From: Herpetospermum pedunculosum
Taxonomy: Eukaryota > Streptophyta > Magnoliopsida > Cucurbitales > Cucurbitaceae
Assembly: GCA_028017165.1 (NCBI GenBank)
Contig: CM051531.1
Span: 8,124,501 to 8,188,500 of the forward strand
Length of the DNA stretch: 64,000 nt
Reading direction: 5' to 3'
Each line of letters opens with the position of its first letter. Positions within the stretch are counted from its first letter, which is position 1. The translations under genes were made by a program, and so were the position numbers. The notes beneath the pieces were generated by a model. The model had not been told where the DNA came from. It searched no databases and saw only the letters and a list, made by a program, of their open reading frames with translations. Of the stretch, positions 1-10,740 are shown one piece after another.

Positions 1-650
1 GAACCAAATAAGTTATCGATCACAAAATACAATAATAAAGAGGTTCGCCCCGATCTCGGGACTACGTCCGTCCAGTCTTCTGCAACTGCAGGTTCAACTG
101 TAATGAAGATACCAAGAAACCTCAACTCAGCACTACAAACCACCCTCAATAGCCCAACAATGACTTATTGACTTTCAAGTGTCACAACCCGATAGCTTGG
201 GATCAACATAGAAGATAAATCGCTCAAAACTCACCACTCTTTTTATCTCATAAGCTACTGATAAGGTTGTTTTTACCTTTTAAATCATTAATTTTGTGCA
301 AAGAAACAAATGGACTGAAGAGATAGATATAATTATTTGTATACAAATTTAATTAGGAGTAGTATTGATTAGAAAGTGAAGAGGGTGGAGATGTGATGAA
401 ATTGTATACAAATTCTCTTACTCATAGGGAGATGATGATGCAAAGAAAAAAGTGGACGATATTCAACAAAAATTGAATTCTTTCAAAACCTAAATTTACC
501 GAAATTGCTGCGTATTATATTATTAATAACGCAAAGCTGCAAAAATGGATAGCAGTTGAAATAATATATATACTGAGATGTGCCAAAAATGTTTACATGA
601 AAGAATATTATTTAATTACCCCAGAAAACTAATTAATTAATGATATAAAT
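1..650. other. 3' flank of B3 gene A1, duplicated sequence
   Basis: This stretch holds no gene that I can support. It lies downstream of A1 and is repeated nearly base for base at 12299-12948 and 46409-47041. The first 300 bases include a GC-richer patch with a CCCGATCTCGGG palindrome near 50-61 and read like part of an LTR. In the other two copies the same block begins, about 70 bp further left, with TGTTGGGAAAA, which resembles an LTR start. The window edge cuts this copy off. No target-site duplication was found, so the LTR reading is tentative. Confidence 0.4.
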
Positions 651-1403
651 TTACAGAAATTCAGAGACGTGAGGTTTGGCCATGGCGAAACAAAGATGAT
701 GAGAATTCTCTGTTTTATTTGCAACATCAACACCGTCCTTTCTGAAACTCCATAGTTGAACAACTTCACCACTTTTCAAACAATTTGTCACCACAAAACA
801 ATTCCAATGAGTCATCAAACAATACACATCGCCGCTTCCAATCTTCCATTTCTTCAAACAAATCACACTTTCTCGAAGAGAAGGATCGATGATCATCACA
901 TCGATTCCCTTTTTGGTCTTCTTATCAACATGTTGGTTCAACAACTCAACCTCTTCCTTCGTAGCGAAATCGAATCTCAGTTTCTTTATCGGAATAGACA
1001 ATCTCCCGTGGTTTTTGTTAAGATCCGTGTCGTGTAAGTGCTTTTGAATCACTAGTTCCATTTCGTATCCACCCATCTCCAAGATTCGTTCTCTCATCGC
1101 CACCGGCATCTCGGGAGTCGCCGTCAACTTCATCTCCTTTGCCTTCGATTTCCTCCGCGGCTTTGGAATAATATCAGCAACGATGATGTCTCTCATCGGC
1201 GCCGACACCGGTATTTGAGGAGTCGGTGTCGACTTAATCCCCTTCACCTTCTGCCTCTTCTGCCGCTTTGGAATGCTTATTTCTGTTTCGACTTGGGCAT
1301 TTGTTCTCTTTCGGCCGGAGATAATTGTCAATTCATGGTTGCATTTGAAAGTAGACATCTCCATGAGAATGGTGGCAGCCTCGAACACAGACATGGATGC
1401 CAT
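651..1403 (-). CDS. B3-domain protein, type A copy 1
   Basis: Predicted nuclear DNA-binding protein of the plant B3 superfamily, DUF313/At2g31720-like group, 250 residues from one exon. Residues about 115-244 form the B3 region, recognised by KHLHDTDLNKNHGRLSIP (121-138), the acidic stretch FATKEEVELL, MIIDPSLRESV (170-180) and VVQLWSFRKDG (214-224). The N-terminal 110 residues are basic and probably disordered, with two NLS-like clusters, KRQKRQK (46-52) and KPRRKSKAK (81-89). Residues 52-75 and 86-108 look like an internal repeat. The chosen ATG is the first in frame and is conserved in all five type A copies. The C-terminus ends soon after the B3 fold, as is usual for this group. Target genes cannot be told from sequence. 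Copy-specific residues are H122, S175, V205 and K230. Family assignment is firm from the motifs; whether it is expressed is unknown. Confidence 0.8.
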   Translation of the reverse strand: MASMSVFEAATILMEMSTFKCNHELTIISGRKRTNAQVETEISIPKRQKRQKVKGIKSTPTPQIPVSAPMRDIIVADIIPKPRRKSKAKEMKLTATPEMPVAMRERILEMGGYEMELVIQKHLHDTDLNKNHGRLSIPIKKLRFDFATKEEVELLNQHVDKKTKKGIDVMIIDPSLRESVICLKKWKIGSGDVYCLMTHWNCFVVTNCLKSGEVVQLWSFRKDGVDVANKTENSHHLCFAMAKPHVSEFL

Positions 1404-1849
1404 TGTTTAATTGAATCAGAGAGAAACTTAGTGAAGAATAAATGTGGGTTTAATTTGGAAGTTAAGAATGATTAAATAGTCTAATTTCCTTATAGAATTA
1501 GGTATTTGATTTCGAATTCAGCTTATGAATAGGATTAGGAAGCAATGGTGTGTAGTTGGAATCAAAGTAAGAGATTCACCAAATATTAAAAGATAAACAG
1601 ATTGCAATTTTTAAATAAGATCCTCTTTTTCAAAGGGCGGGAAATTAACAGAAGCAGTCATTTTTTTTATTTAACTGAGATTGAATGTTCCCGCTACTTT
1701 TTTTTTTTCCACAAAATTTAAGCGATAAATTAGTAGTTCACGGAAACTGATTTTTATTTATTTTTAAAATATCAGATTTTATCTTTTTGGCATTTCCCAA
1801 ATGAACTCTAAATTTCTACAAAATTAAAATCAATTATACACAAAATCAA
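1404..1849. other. 5' flank of B3 gene A1
   Basis: Upstream region of A1 on the minus strand, AT-rich, with poly-T runs near 1660 and 1700. It is shared with the 5' flanks of A2 and A4 and stops matching them at about 1849, where the inverted duplication begins. That makes 1849/1850 a rearrangement breakpoint only about 450 bp upstream of the A1 start codon. Confidence 0.5.
1469..1480 (-). promoter_or_regulatory. TATA-like box upstream of A1 (tentative)
   Basis: On the minus strand the sequence reads GACTATTTAATC, with a TATTTAA core about 70 bp upstream of the A1 start codon. The same position is kept in A2 and A4. In A3 and A5 it is followed almost at once by a SINE. TATTTAA is a weak match to a plant TATA box in an AT-rich background, so chance is a real alternative. 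Confidence 0.22.
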
Positions 1850-4000
1850 TTAAAATCAATTATTTTTAAAATATGAGAAGTGTTGATTTTATAAAGTGAT
1901 TCAAAATAATATTATTCTCTTTCTTGGTGATGTCTCTTAAAAGCCTGGAACGAAAATAGAGATGATAAAAATCTTCCTCCGGTCTATTTCTCCCCAGCAA
2001 GTAGCTTTTTGTTTAATCGATTCCATCTAAAATCATAATTGTATATAGATTTAGAGACAAAATAAAAAATAAAAAATTTGGTTTTTGTCGTGTCAACTAA
2101 ATCTCTTAACCTTAAAAAAGTGTCCATGTGAAGCATAACTGAACGGTAATTGACCTATACTACTCTTTTAAGATCGGAATTTCAAACCTACATGCCCCAT
2201 TTGTTGTAAAAAAATATTATCAAATAGGTCTCTTGGACTTTCAATAATATGTCTAATAGAATTCGTATGATTTGTGTTGGAATTTATATATAGAATTCGG
2301 GTTAGTATTTTTTTAAACAAAATGAAACATGATTGTTTATAAAAGTATAGGAACCAAAATAGATATTTTGAAAGTATAAAAAATTAAAATGTACATAAGT
2401 TTAAAGTATTTGCAACATTAAAAATGAAAGTACAATTATTAAGGGTGTGTTTGGATTGTATTTCTAAGTGTTTAATTTTTGAAAAAAAATCATTTTAGAA
2501 AAAAATGTGGTGCTTGACAACCACCCAAAATGATTTATTGGAGAATGAGTTTTCAAAATAAATTATTTTGAGTGAAACACTCATATTAATTTTTTTAAAA
2601 AATGTTTTTTTTTTTTTATGTTTAATTGAGAATTCTCTATAATTTTCATAGTATATTAAAATTACCAAAATACCCTTATACTACTCTTTTAAATTTTCTC
2701 TACACATGGTTGTTGTCTGATGACCAAAACGTGGGTGTATAAGTTTGGTTCAATAACCTGCAATGAAATATATGGTCAAGTGCAAGTGTCAATGAAGTAA
2801 TAATATGGGAAGTATTCCAAGTATCGAATCCCAAAAGACTGTTGTGGAATTTAGTTTTAGAAAGAATTGTTTTCCGAATGCAATGAAAAGTAACAAAAAT
2901 AAATTGCTAATGTTTTGTTGGTTTTAGGTTGAAGATAATAACAAAAACGGGGATTCAATCATGTTTCAGCCCTAAGTTGAGTTTACTTGACAGTCTGCCA
3001 CCATAGAGTCACCACATGGTACCTTGTGTTTTTGGATCAGATTCATCTCCTATTCAGCCTCTTTGCAAGTACCTTTAGAAGTCTAAGCCGTTATACCTAT
3101 GGTCCATGATTTTAAATAGTTAAGCATGCAATCAACGACAATCGACGAAATCCTATTCCTAGGCTTTTCTGCTATATCACCTTTACGAGAGCCGTTAATT
3201 GCCCGACATGTCCAGTATCGACATTAACATTTCATGCTAATTAAGTGATCAAGTTAATCTAACATTTTTGCATATATACAGTAAAGGACGAACCACATAA
3301 GGCATAAGGGTAAAACCGTAATTTAGAGCTATCAAGCTAGCTCGTTTCTTAATGGGCATTCACATAATTGAACCCCTTAGAAAAACTTAGCTCATAATGA
3401 AAACAAACTAAAATACTTCATGGATAAATAATTCATAAACAAAAAATGACTAAAGGGTAAAATGGTAATTTCACTCAAAAATTAAGAACAAAACGAAAAA
3501 TGAAATAAAAAAAGAATTTAAATGATAAATGAAAGACAAAATTGAAATAACGAAGGTTTAGAACTGAAAATTAAATTATAAATGCGAAAACTAGCTAAAG
3601 GGTAAAATGGTAATTTTGCGTGGAAAAAAATTAAAAACTGAACGAAATGCGAAATAAAAACAAAATGTAAATAGAAAATGTTCAGAATACAGCAGAAAAT
3701 AAATCTGAAATTTTTTCCAACTTTCTCTCACTCGAACTCGTGGACAATGGACGAAGGGTCTCTACTCGCTCGATTCACGTCGTCAATGCGAATCGAATCC
3801 TCGTAGCACCTTCCTTCTGGAGCTGGCTGAAGTAGAACGTTTACAGAGGAGTGGTCAGCTCTTGTTGGAGTTTGAGGAGTTCTTCGAGAGAAAGGAGGTT
3901 GATCGATGATGTGGAGATGATTTGTTGTAAATATCAATTGTGAATGAGGGCTTGAGGTTCATTTTATAGGCGTAGGGTTTGTTTGCTAATTCACTCGTAG

Positions 4001-4080
4001 ATCTTGGACCAAAATATCCCAACAAAAATCGTTTTTATTCATCTTTGACCAAAATATCCCAACAAAAATCGTTTTTATTC
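4001..4080. repeat. 40-bp tandem duplication
   Basis: Two adjacent 40-bp units (4001-4040 and 4041-4080), each containing CCAAAATATCCCAACAAAAA, differ at one base. The matching positions at about 27.6 kb and 52.9 kb have a single unit, so the duplication arose in this copy only. Confidence 0.85.
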
Positions 4081-4344
4081 GGTCAATTACACTTTGTGAC
4101 TTCTCTGTCGCCACAAGCGGGAGCAAAATTACATATTTCCTGAAAATGATTAAAACAACATTAATTTTTATAAAAAAAAATGACTCTTTTACCCTCCAAA
4201 TTTTTTTATATCGACAAAACGACCTTGAGCATGTGACTTTCCTATTTTTATTCTTTTTAAATCAATTACCTAAACAATTATATTTAATTTAAATAAAAAA
4301 TGTCAATTAATGAATATGATTTAAAAGGTAAAAACACGACATAA

Positions 4345-4690
4345 ATGACGTTCATCATTGCCGCTCACCTCCTTCAGCGACTTCTGGTGACCACCTCCGG
4401 CCATCGTCGTCGTTCTCCAGCGACCATCTCCGACGACGGCCACCTCTGCCTAATCATCGGCGACCGATGGAGACCTCCGACGAAAATTTTGGTCGACCAC
4501 CAGCGACATCCACCTCCGCCCGATCACCGATAACGACACTCGCCGAAGATCTTCGGCGAAAACTTCGGTCGAACATCGACGACACTTTCGGCCGGCCACT
4601 GGTAGAGACCTCACCGAAAACTACCGACGACCACCACCACTTTTATCCCGTCACCGACCATCGACAATATTCAACGTCGGTCATAGTTTT
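4345..4690. other. CGA-rich island, no convincing gene
   Basis: A GC-rich stretch dominated by CGA, CGACG and CCACC words in otherwise AT-rich DNA. It has counterparts at 27094-27360 and 52315-52660. Short open frames exist on both strands, but the frames differ between the copies, so I do not call a protein. It may be a captured and degraded gene fragment. The Athila element landed in the U1 copy of this island. Confidence 0.45.
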
Positions 4691-4925
4691 TAAAATACAA
4701 ATTTAAACTTATTAATTCATATGGTTTATTAATAGTTGTCTGATATAGTAATCTGACAACAGTAGAAACCCTAAACCCCAAACACTTTTAATGTATTTTA
4801 ATGTAGAGCAATCCAAACAAACTTGTGGATAAAAATACTTTTGAAAAAATGTAACCGGTAAAAAATGTTTAAAAAAGAATGTATTCTTTGAAAACATTTT
4901 TTTTAGTACTCAATCCAAACCGACC

Positions 4926-6494
4926 TTAAGATTTATAGACATAACTATCACGTGTAATTTTCTTTTTTTTTGTTATCTACTTTTACAAATGTTTTCAAAA
5001 TCTACATAAATGGTGAGAATACAACCTCAATTTTTTAAAATTTAAAACTAAAAATAAATTTGTAACGAGGACCTAAATTACTAGTTTTCCTTTATTATCA
5101 CTCTGCATAGCAAGTTTTTAAAATTTTTGACTATGCCTATATTTTAAAAGAGTTTTTTTTTTTTTTTTAATATGTTAGGTGGAGTATTGAACCTAGCACT
5201 TTTTAGTATTAGTCGATACATCATGCTGATTGAATTATGCTTTTGTTGGCATTTTTAAAAGATTTCTTCAATCTCAAACGAAACTAACTAGTTTATATAT
5301 TTAATATTTGAAAGTTCTTAGATTTTTTTTTTTTTTATGAAGAATTTAACATTTACATTTTTCAAGATAAAACATTTTCTTTTTCTTTCTAAAAGTAGTA
5401 TTTCATTTTTTATGTTTTATTCTTTTCTTCATTTTATATTATCAAAACCAAACTATCAATTACCATCCATATAATTAGGAGGAGTTGATAAATTAAAAAA
5501 AAAAAACCCTAACATTAGTAATAATTCAAATTATTAAGATATTATAATTTGAACAAGAGGTCACTTGTTTGAATTTCTGCCTTCGTATTTGTGAATCTAC
5601 ATAATTAATATGTACTTCTCACTCAAGGTCGGAGGTTCAAATCTTCCCACACTCCCACTTGTTGAACTCGAAAAATAAAAACTTAATCCCCACATTATTT
5701 GTGAACTAAAAAAAATCTATTATAGATTTTCTCATTTTGTCTCATCTTATGTTTTTCATTGATGTCCTATCAATAATTTTCGTCAATCTCGTGAGAGAAA
5801 AGCCTCAAATTCTATAAGTCATTTTATTGCGTAAAATTATTCAATGCAATAATAATGATAGTTTTTTTAGTTAACATATGGGATGAAGATTCAAATTTCT
5901 TTCACCGTTGAGTTTTGCTTAAATTGTTTTTTATTTTTATTTTTTTTAACAAAAAAAAATAATTTTAACATTAATAAGAATAATTGATGGGACGATATTT
6001 TTATAAAATTAATTTTAACATTCACGTGACATTCAAAATTTAAATAGGCATTTATATAAATATCATAATATAATATTTATTAACCTTTAAAATTAAAATT
6101 TACAAAATAGCATAATTGGAAGTAATTAATTATATAACATAATAAAGCACTATAATAAAAATTAAATTTATGTTATATTTAAAAAAATAAAATAAATAAC
6201 ATTTTCTAAAATACATAGTCGCTCAACAATGCCTGTGTGGTCTGATTTTTTGGCTATGCTTCCCGCCTTTGAAACGGATTCAAAAAGGCAATCAAATTAT
6301 CCTTTCAAATTTGCAGATTATCTTTCGAAATTGTTTACAGATTGAATTAGGAAGAACGAACAACCCAAATCCTACAAGGAATTGAAGAACAAACTACTTA
6401 TAATCGAACCCACATTATTTGGATTTATGAAGAACACACTTCAGTAAGAATGAAATTGGATTCAAACACTTTAGATTAGATCTCATTTTTCTCG
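4926..6494. other. 5' flank of B1, AT-rich
   Basis: No gene is visible. This is the inverted copy of 16170-17706 and 50237-52046. It contains long A/T runs and, near 5625-5665, a motif resembling the box B of a tRNA-derived SINE (GGTTCAAATCTTCCC) that is shared by all copies and is probably an old decayed SINE. The last 90 bp before B1 are conserved between type B copies and are the likely leader. Confidence 0.4.
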
Positions 6495-7103
6495 ATGGAT
6501 CGATCAATTGATGGAAGCTCTGTAATTCAAAGCAGCCAGAATACAATATCGCAAAGATCGAGTAGGAAGAGGAAGAACAACGTTTCTGTTGATCATATGC
6601 CGAAGGAGAGGCGAAAAAAAATTGTGTTTTCGACGACGATTTCAATGCCGACGCCGCTGAGAGATAGAATCGTTGAGATCGGCGGCTCCGACATCAAAAT
6701 CGTAACTCAAAAGCAATTGCAAGACACTGATCTCAACAAGAACCATGGTCGATTATCCATTCCAATTGGAAAGTTGCTAAACGATTTCGCTACGGAAGAG
6801 GAGAGGAATTGGTTGAGCCAACAAGATGAAGATCAGAAGAACAAGAATGGAATGAAGGTGTTGATCATCGATCCTATTTTGAGAGAAAGTGTGATTGGAT
6901 TGAAATTGTGGAATATAGGAAGCGATGAAGTTTACTGCTTGGTTTCTGAGTGGAATTCTTTAGCGCAACGAAATTCATTAGAAAGTGGAGATTATATCCA
7001 ACTTTGGAGTTTTAGGAATAATGGTAATTTTAATCATGCTGCTGCAAACGAAGGAGTGACCTCTAATCTCTGTTTTGCCATGGTTAAACTTGACATCTCT
7101 TAA
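6495..7103 (+). CDS. B3-domain protein, type B copy 1
   Basis: Predicted nuclear DNA-binding protein of 202 residues, same B3/DUF313 group as type A. An N-terminal serine-rich, basic tail carries RSSRKRK (21-27) and PKERRKK (36-42), likely NLS elements. The B3 region spans about 65-200, with KQLQDTDLNKNHGRLSIP (73-90), LIIDPILRESVIGLKLW (123-139) and YIQLWSFRNNG (167-177). It is the only type B copy that keeps the ATG of the MDRSIDGSS N-terminus together with an unbroken B3 frame. It ends at KLDIS because a CAA codon has become TAA; the other type B copies continue for six to eight more residues. That tail lies beyond the B3 core, so function may survive. B1 is on the strand opposite to all other B3 genes here, as expected from its place in the inverted duplication. 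Confidence 0.75.
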   Translation: MDRSIDGSSVIQSSQNTISQRSSRKRKNNVSVDHMPKERRKKIVFSTTISMPTPLRDRIVEIGGSDIKIVTQKQLQDTDLNKNHGRLSIPIGKLLNDFATEEERNWLSQQDEDQKNKNGMKVLIIDPILRESVIGLKLWNIGSDEVYCLVSEWNSLAQRNSLESGDYIQLWSFRNNGNFNHAAANEGVTSNLCFAMVKLDIS

Positions 7104-8618
7104 GGAATCTTTAAATTTATATAATTTAATTAATTCATTATAAATTCAATTTAGAAGTTATGAATGTCAATCTTATTATTCTTTTTGTATTAGATATCAT
7201 GGAGTTTCATCTTAAAATCAATTGGTGATAGGAGGAATAGTCTTATATTGTGAGTTAGATCTCTTTATTGTGAGTGAGGTCCCTTCATCTTTTCGATGAC
7301 AGATCCTCAACATTTTGTCTTTTACAAATTAAAAAAGATGATTGATCATATAGTTTACTACATACAACGTACAAGTAGTGCACATGATATTGAGGCAAAC
7401 CCTTAATTTTGAAGCTTCTACATCATCATACAAAAATCTAAACAAAATGTGTACTTTAGGCCCGATTGATAACTATTTTGATTTTAGTTTTTTATTTTTG
7501 AAAATTAAGCCTATAAAAATAATATCATTCACTCATGAATTCCTACATGATTTTCATATTTGTTAAGGAAACATTAGAACTTTTAGCAAAACTCTAAAAA
7601 CAAAACCAAGTTTTATAAAACTACTTTTTTATTTTTGTTTCAAAAAATTGGCTTGAATTTTGAAAACGCTCGTAAAATATAGATGATACAACAAAGAAAT
7701 TCATAGGTAGCTGTATTGTTTATAAGCTTAATTTTCAAAAACTAAAACCTAAAACCTAAAAATCAAATAGTTATCAGACATTAATTATTATCATTTGCTC
7801 TCTATAAGTCAGTCAATATTGTTGTTTTTCTTCGCATTCAAAGCTAGCTTACGAAATAAGCAAATGAGGCGGTCCTTTAAGGCCTTCAATCTAAGATAGA
7901 GACAAACTATTCAATGAGATCTCCACAATGTATGGTTAGATGTAGATCCAAAAATATGTATGACCTCTACTAATTATTGCATTTAAAAGTTGATTAAAAA
8001 AAAATCATTACATACAAAAGTGAAGTATATTTACTAACCATCAAGGGTTGACTATGTGGTCTTGAATGGTATTGAGACTAGTAAAATTCTCTAGAATGAG
8101 TTCAATTTTGGTGGTCACCTAACCTAGGACTTTAATTTCTTAAGGTTTTTTTTTTTATAAAGTTATATTTTCTTTGTTTTGTTATCTAGTTTTTATGAAT
8201 GCTTTCAAAATTCAGGGTATATACATAATAGTTTTTTTAAATTTTTGCTAATAATTAAAAAAATTCCTCAAGAAATATAATTTTAAAAAAAAAAAATTAA
8301 TATTGTGAAATCATATATTATAACAGAGAAGACAACTTACCATGGAACGAAAGTAATCAAACTTAAAATATATGACAAAAATGTAAAACTTTACTTATGA
8401 AATCAGATTAACAAAAATATATAGATGGAAATAAAGACGACTTGAGCTTGAGAGAGATAAAGAGATAATTCATCCCTATATGAAGTCTTATTAGTCAATA
8501 AATCAAAAAGTGATCTCAATAATAACTCTCTTGGAGGTGGAAGAGGGTGTTCAAACTTAATTATAAAGTTATTACAATTTATAAGGATTAAAATGACTTT
8601 TATCATATTCAAAATCAT
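7104..8618. other. 3' flank of B1, AT-rich
   Basis: No gene seen. The sequence matches the reverse complement of 43194-44693 and is partly similar, with more divergence, to the flanks of B2 and B4. The only notable structure is a hairpin-like stretch near 8580-8629 that forms half of a MITE-like inverted repeat interrupted by the LINE fragment. Confidence 0.4.
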
Positions 8619-9189
8619 CTTGAAACATGTTTTTTTTAGAAGAAAGAACAATACACTAACACAAATAAAAAAACAGAACAAAAACAACTAAATAGAAGAC
8701 TTATCACGCTCGACAAGCGCCAGTAGCCACGGTGGAAAATCATTCCACCACTCCTGAATAACATCTTCAGTCATAATCCAATGTGCAATTGCATCAACCA
8801 CCTTGTTTTGAGGTCGCCTCATGTGTTGAAAGCCCCTAATTGGAAAGGTCGACGCCAACCGAAGCACATCCCTCGTCACCGATTTAATCATCGTGAGATC
8901 TTCCGCTTCCCCATTCAGCAAACTGATCACCTCAAGACAGTCAAATTGGACGAGCACCTGTGGAAGATTCAGCGCCTTAATCTGCCTCAACCCCACCTCA
9001 ATCGTCATCATTTCTAATAACCCTGCACTGAACCGTCCAACAAGGACTTTACCCCCTGCACGCATGATGTCTCCTTTATGATCGCGAAGAACCCACCCCA
9101 GCCCGCCCCTACCATCACCCTCCATCCACGCCGCATCACATGTCAGGGACCAGCAGAGAGACTCAGGAGGTCGCCACGCTTGAAACATG
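8619..9189 (-). mobile_element. 5'-truncated LINE fragment with RNase H domain, copy 1
   Basis: A minus-strand LINE 3' end (8630-9178) flanked by a perfect 11-bp target-site duplication CTTGAAACATG at 8619-8629 and 9179-9189. A short poly(A) tail shows as T's right after the left duplication. The coding part is the RNase H-like (RVT_3) end of an L1-type ORF2: TCDAAW with a catalytic Asp, GGLGWVLRDHKGDI, a Glu in LLEMMTIEVGL, QFDCLEVISLL and a conserved Asn/Asp region near AIAHWI. It inserted into the loop of a MITE-like hairpin. The same insertion is duplicated at 42623-43193, so it predates that duplication. Confidence 0.8.
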
Positions 9190-9473
9190 TTGTTAATCAT
9201 CTTGAAAATGTCAAAAGTGATTTTAACCATTTCAAAATTCTCAGCAGGGAGGCTCAGGAATTCTTTCGTGCAACAAAATTCGTTGGAGAGTGGAGATCTC
9301 ATCCAATCCAATCTTGGAGTTTTAGAAAGAATGGCTTTTATTCTGCAAATGGAACAGAGAGTTCTCGTCATCTCTGCTTCGCCATAGTTAAACTTGACAT
9401 CTCTAAGGGAATCTTTAAATTTATATAATTGGTTTTTCTTAAGATCAAATTGCATGCAAGGGTGGAAAATCAA
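8688..9473 (-). pseudogene. Chimeric frame: LINE RNase H joined to antisense B3 tail
   Basis: An open frame of 261 codons that gene finders would probably report. Its C-terminal 155 or so residues are the LINE RNase H domain. Its N-terminal 100 or so residues are only flanking DNA read through: residues about 15-60 are antisense to a B3 gene 3' end, and about 70-95 come from the MITE-like hairpin and the target site. There is no sign of selection on the joined product. The duplicate at 42339-43123 has lost the frame by a 1-bp change. I regard it as a fortuitous chimera, not a gene; a co-opted RNase H protein is the alternative. Confidence 0.65.
9255..9428 (+). pseudogene. B3-gene 3' fragment D1
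   Basis: About 175 bp homologous to the last third of a type B B3 gene, from the NSLAQ/QQNSLESGD region to the KLDIS...IFKFI tail. A small insertion near 9300-9315 (ATCCAATCCAATC instead of ATCCAAC) shifts the frame before the WSFRKNG motif. No upstream B3 region is attached, because MITE and LINE sequence takes its place. Inverted counterpart at 42384-42557. Confidence 0.7.
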
Positions 9474-9489
9474 ATCATTACGTGATGTT

Positions 9490-10123
9490 TTGTTTACTAA
9501 TCTATGTTGGATCGACTAATTTATATATATAATTGATTATGGTTGGGTTAAGTATTGCTTATGTAAGGATTGTTTTTGGCAGCCAATAAGTTTTCTAATT
9601 CTAATTACATATTTTGCAGAAGTTTGTTATGACATTTAGGCTAAGTTTGTGATTGTTGTGAGTCCTAACATATTGTGTAGAAGTTTTGGATGGTTAGTGA
9701 TACTAGATTTTTATGGGAGTCAAATTCAAAAGTTACTCTATAGCTTACTACTTAGAGCAAATCAATCATGATTAAAAAAAAAATTTAATTTAAATTATTA
9801 AACAATTAATTTCACCGAACACAAAAAGACGATAAAAATTCTCATGGAATCACTTTTAAAGTCTTCAAAAGCAATTCTAAATAGGACTTATTGTTATAAG
9901 TCTTAATTTCTTCAATTTATATCTTTTTCACGACTACCCAACATTATCATAGTTCGGTTGCTTGAGGTTAGAGGTTCAAATCTCTACACCTCACATTTGT
10001 TATACTGAACGATAAATCAAAATTCATGGCTACGACTTCAAAAAAAAATGTTTTAATATTGGAAAATCATATATATTAACAGTAATATAGCTAGACAACA
10101 AAAAGTGAAAGATGTAAGAGAAG
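9490..10123. other. AT-rich spacer with old SINE-like remnant
   Basis: No gene seen. Near 9965-10020 a box-B-like motif (GAGGTTCAAATCTC) sits in sequence resembling a decayed tRNA-derived SINE. The region matches the reverse complement of 41689-42338. Confidence 0.35.
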
Positions 10124-10740
10124 ACAAATGTTGGGAGTGCAAGGAGTACGACCAAAGTCCCACATCAGTTAAGAGAGAGGAAGATCATGGGTATATAAGG
10201 AAGGGCAACATTCTCCATTGGTATGAGATCTTTTGGGTGACCAAAAGCAAAACCATGAGGGTTATGCCCAAAGTAAACAATATCATACCAATGTGGAGGT
10301 CCGATTTTCCTTATCAAGTGGTATCAGAGTCGTGCCGAACAAAGAGGAGCCTCCAAGGTGTAGTCATTGACATAAGATCTGTGGTGCCAGAGGGCCTAGA
10401 TAAGAGTATCTAGACAAATATGGATGACTACTCAAGGGGTGCCGGAGGGCCTAGATAAGAGTATCTAGACGAATATGGATGACTACTCAAGGGGTACTTC
10501 GTTCGAGGGGAGGATTGACATCGGTATATCTAGACGAGCCTCCAAGGTGTAGTCATTATTGACATAAGATCCGTGGTGCCTAGATAAGAGTATCTAGACG
10601 GATATGGATGACTACTCAAGGAGAGGCTCGGTGGTACTTCGTTCGACCTTTTGGGGTGACCAAAAGCAAAACCATGAGGGTTATGCCCAAAGTGAACAAT
10701 ATCATACCAATGTGGAGGTTGGATTTTCCTTATCAACAAG
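10124..10740 (+). mobile_element. TRIM retrotransposon, single-unit copy
   Basis: A short non-coding LTR element (terminal-repeat retrotransposon in miniature). The 5' LTR at 10129-10316 (188 bp) runs TGTTGGGAG...TTATCA. The primer-binding site TGGTATCAGAG at 10319-10329 fits initiator tRNA-Met. The 3' LTR is present only as its last 87 bp or so (10649-10735). Flanks ACAAA (10124-10128) and ACAAG (10736-10740) are a target-site duplication with one change. The interior has repeats around TCTAGATA and GACTACTCAAGG and no coding capacity. The expanded inverted counterpart is at 39613-41688. Confidence 0.8.

Larger units (their letters stand above)
2443..4925 (-). mobile_element. PIF/Harbinger-like element, copy 1 (inverted)
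   Basis: About 2.48 kb bounded by GGGTGTGTTTGGATTG (2443-2458) and the imperfect inverse CAATCCAAACCGACC (4911-4925), each followed outward by TTA/TAA-type bases. This fits the terminal repeats and 3-bp target sites of Tourist/PIF-Harbinger elements. No transposase is visible. It is the inverted counterpart of 17707-29227 (which carries the Athila insertion) and of 52047-54527. Inside are LTR-like sequence with a TATA box, a CGA-rich island (4345-4690) and a 40-bp tandem duplication. The class is inferred from the ends only. Confidence 0.4.
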
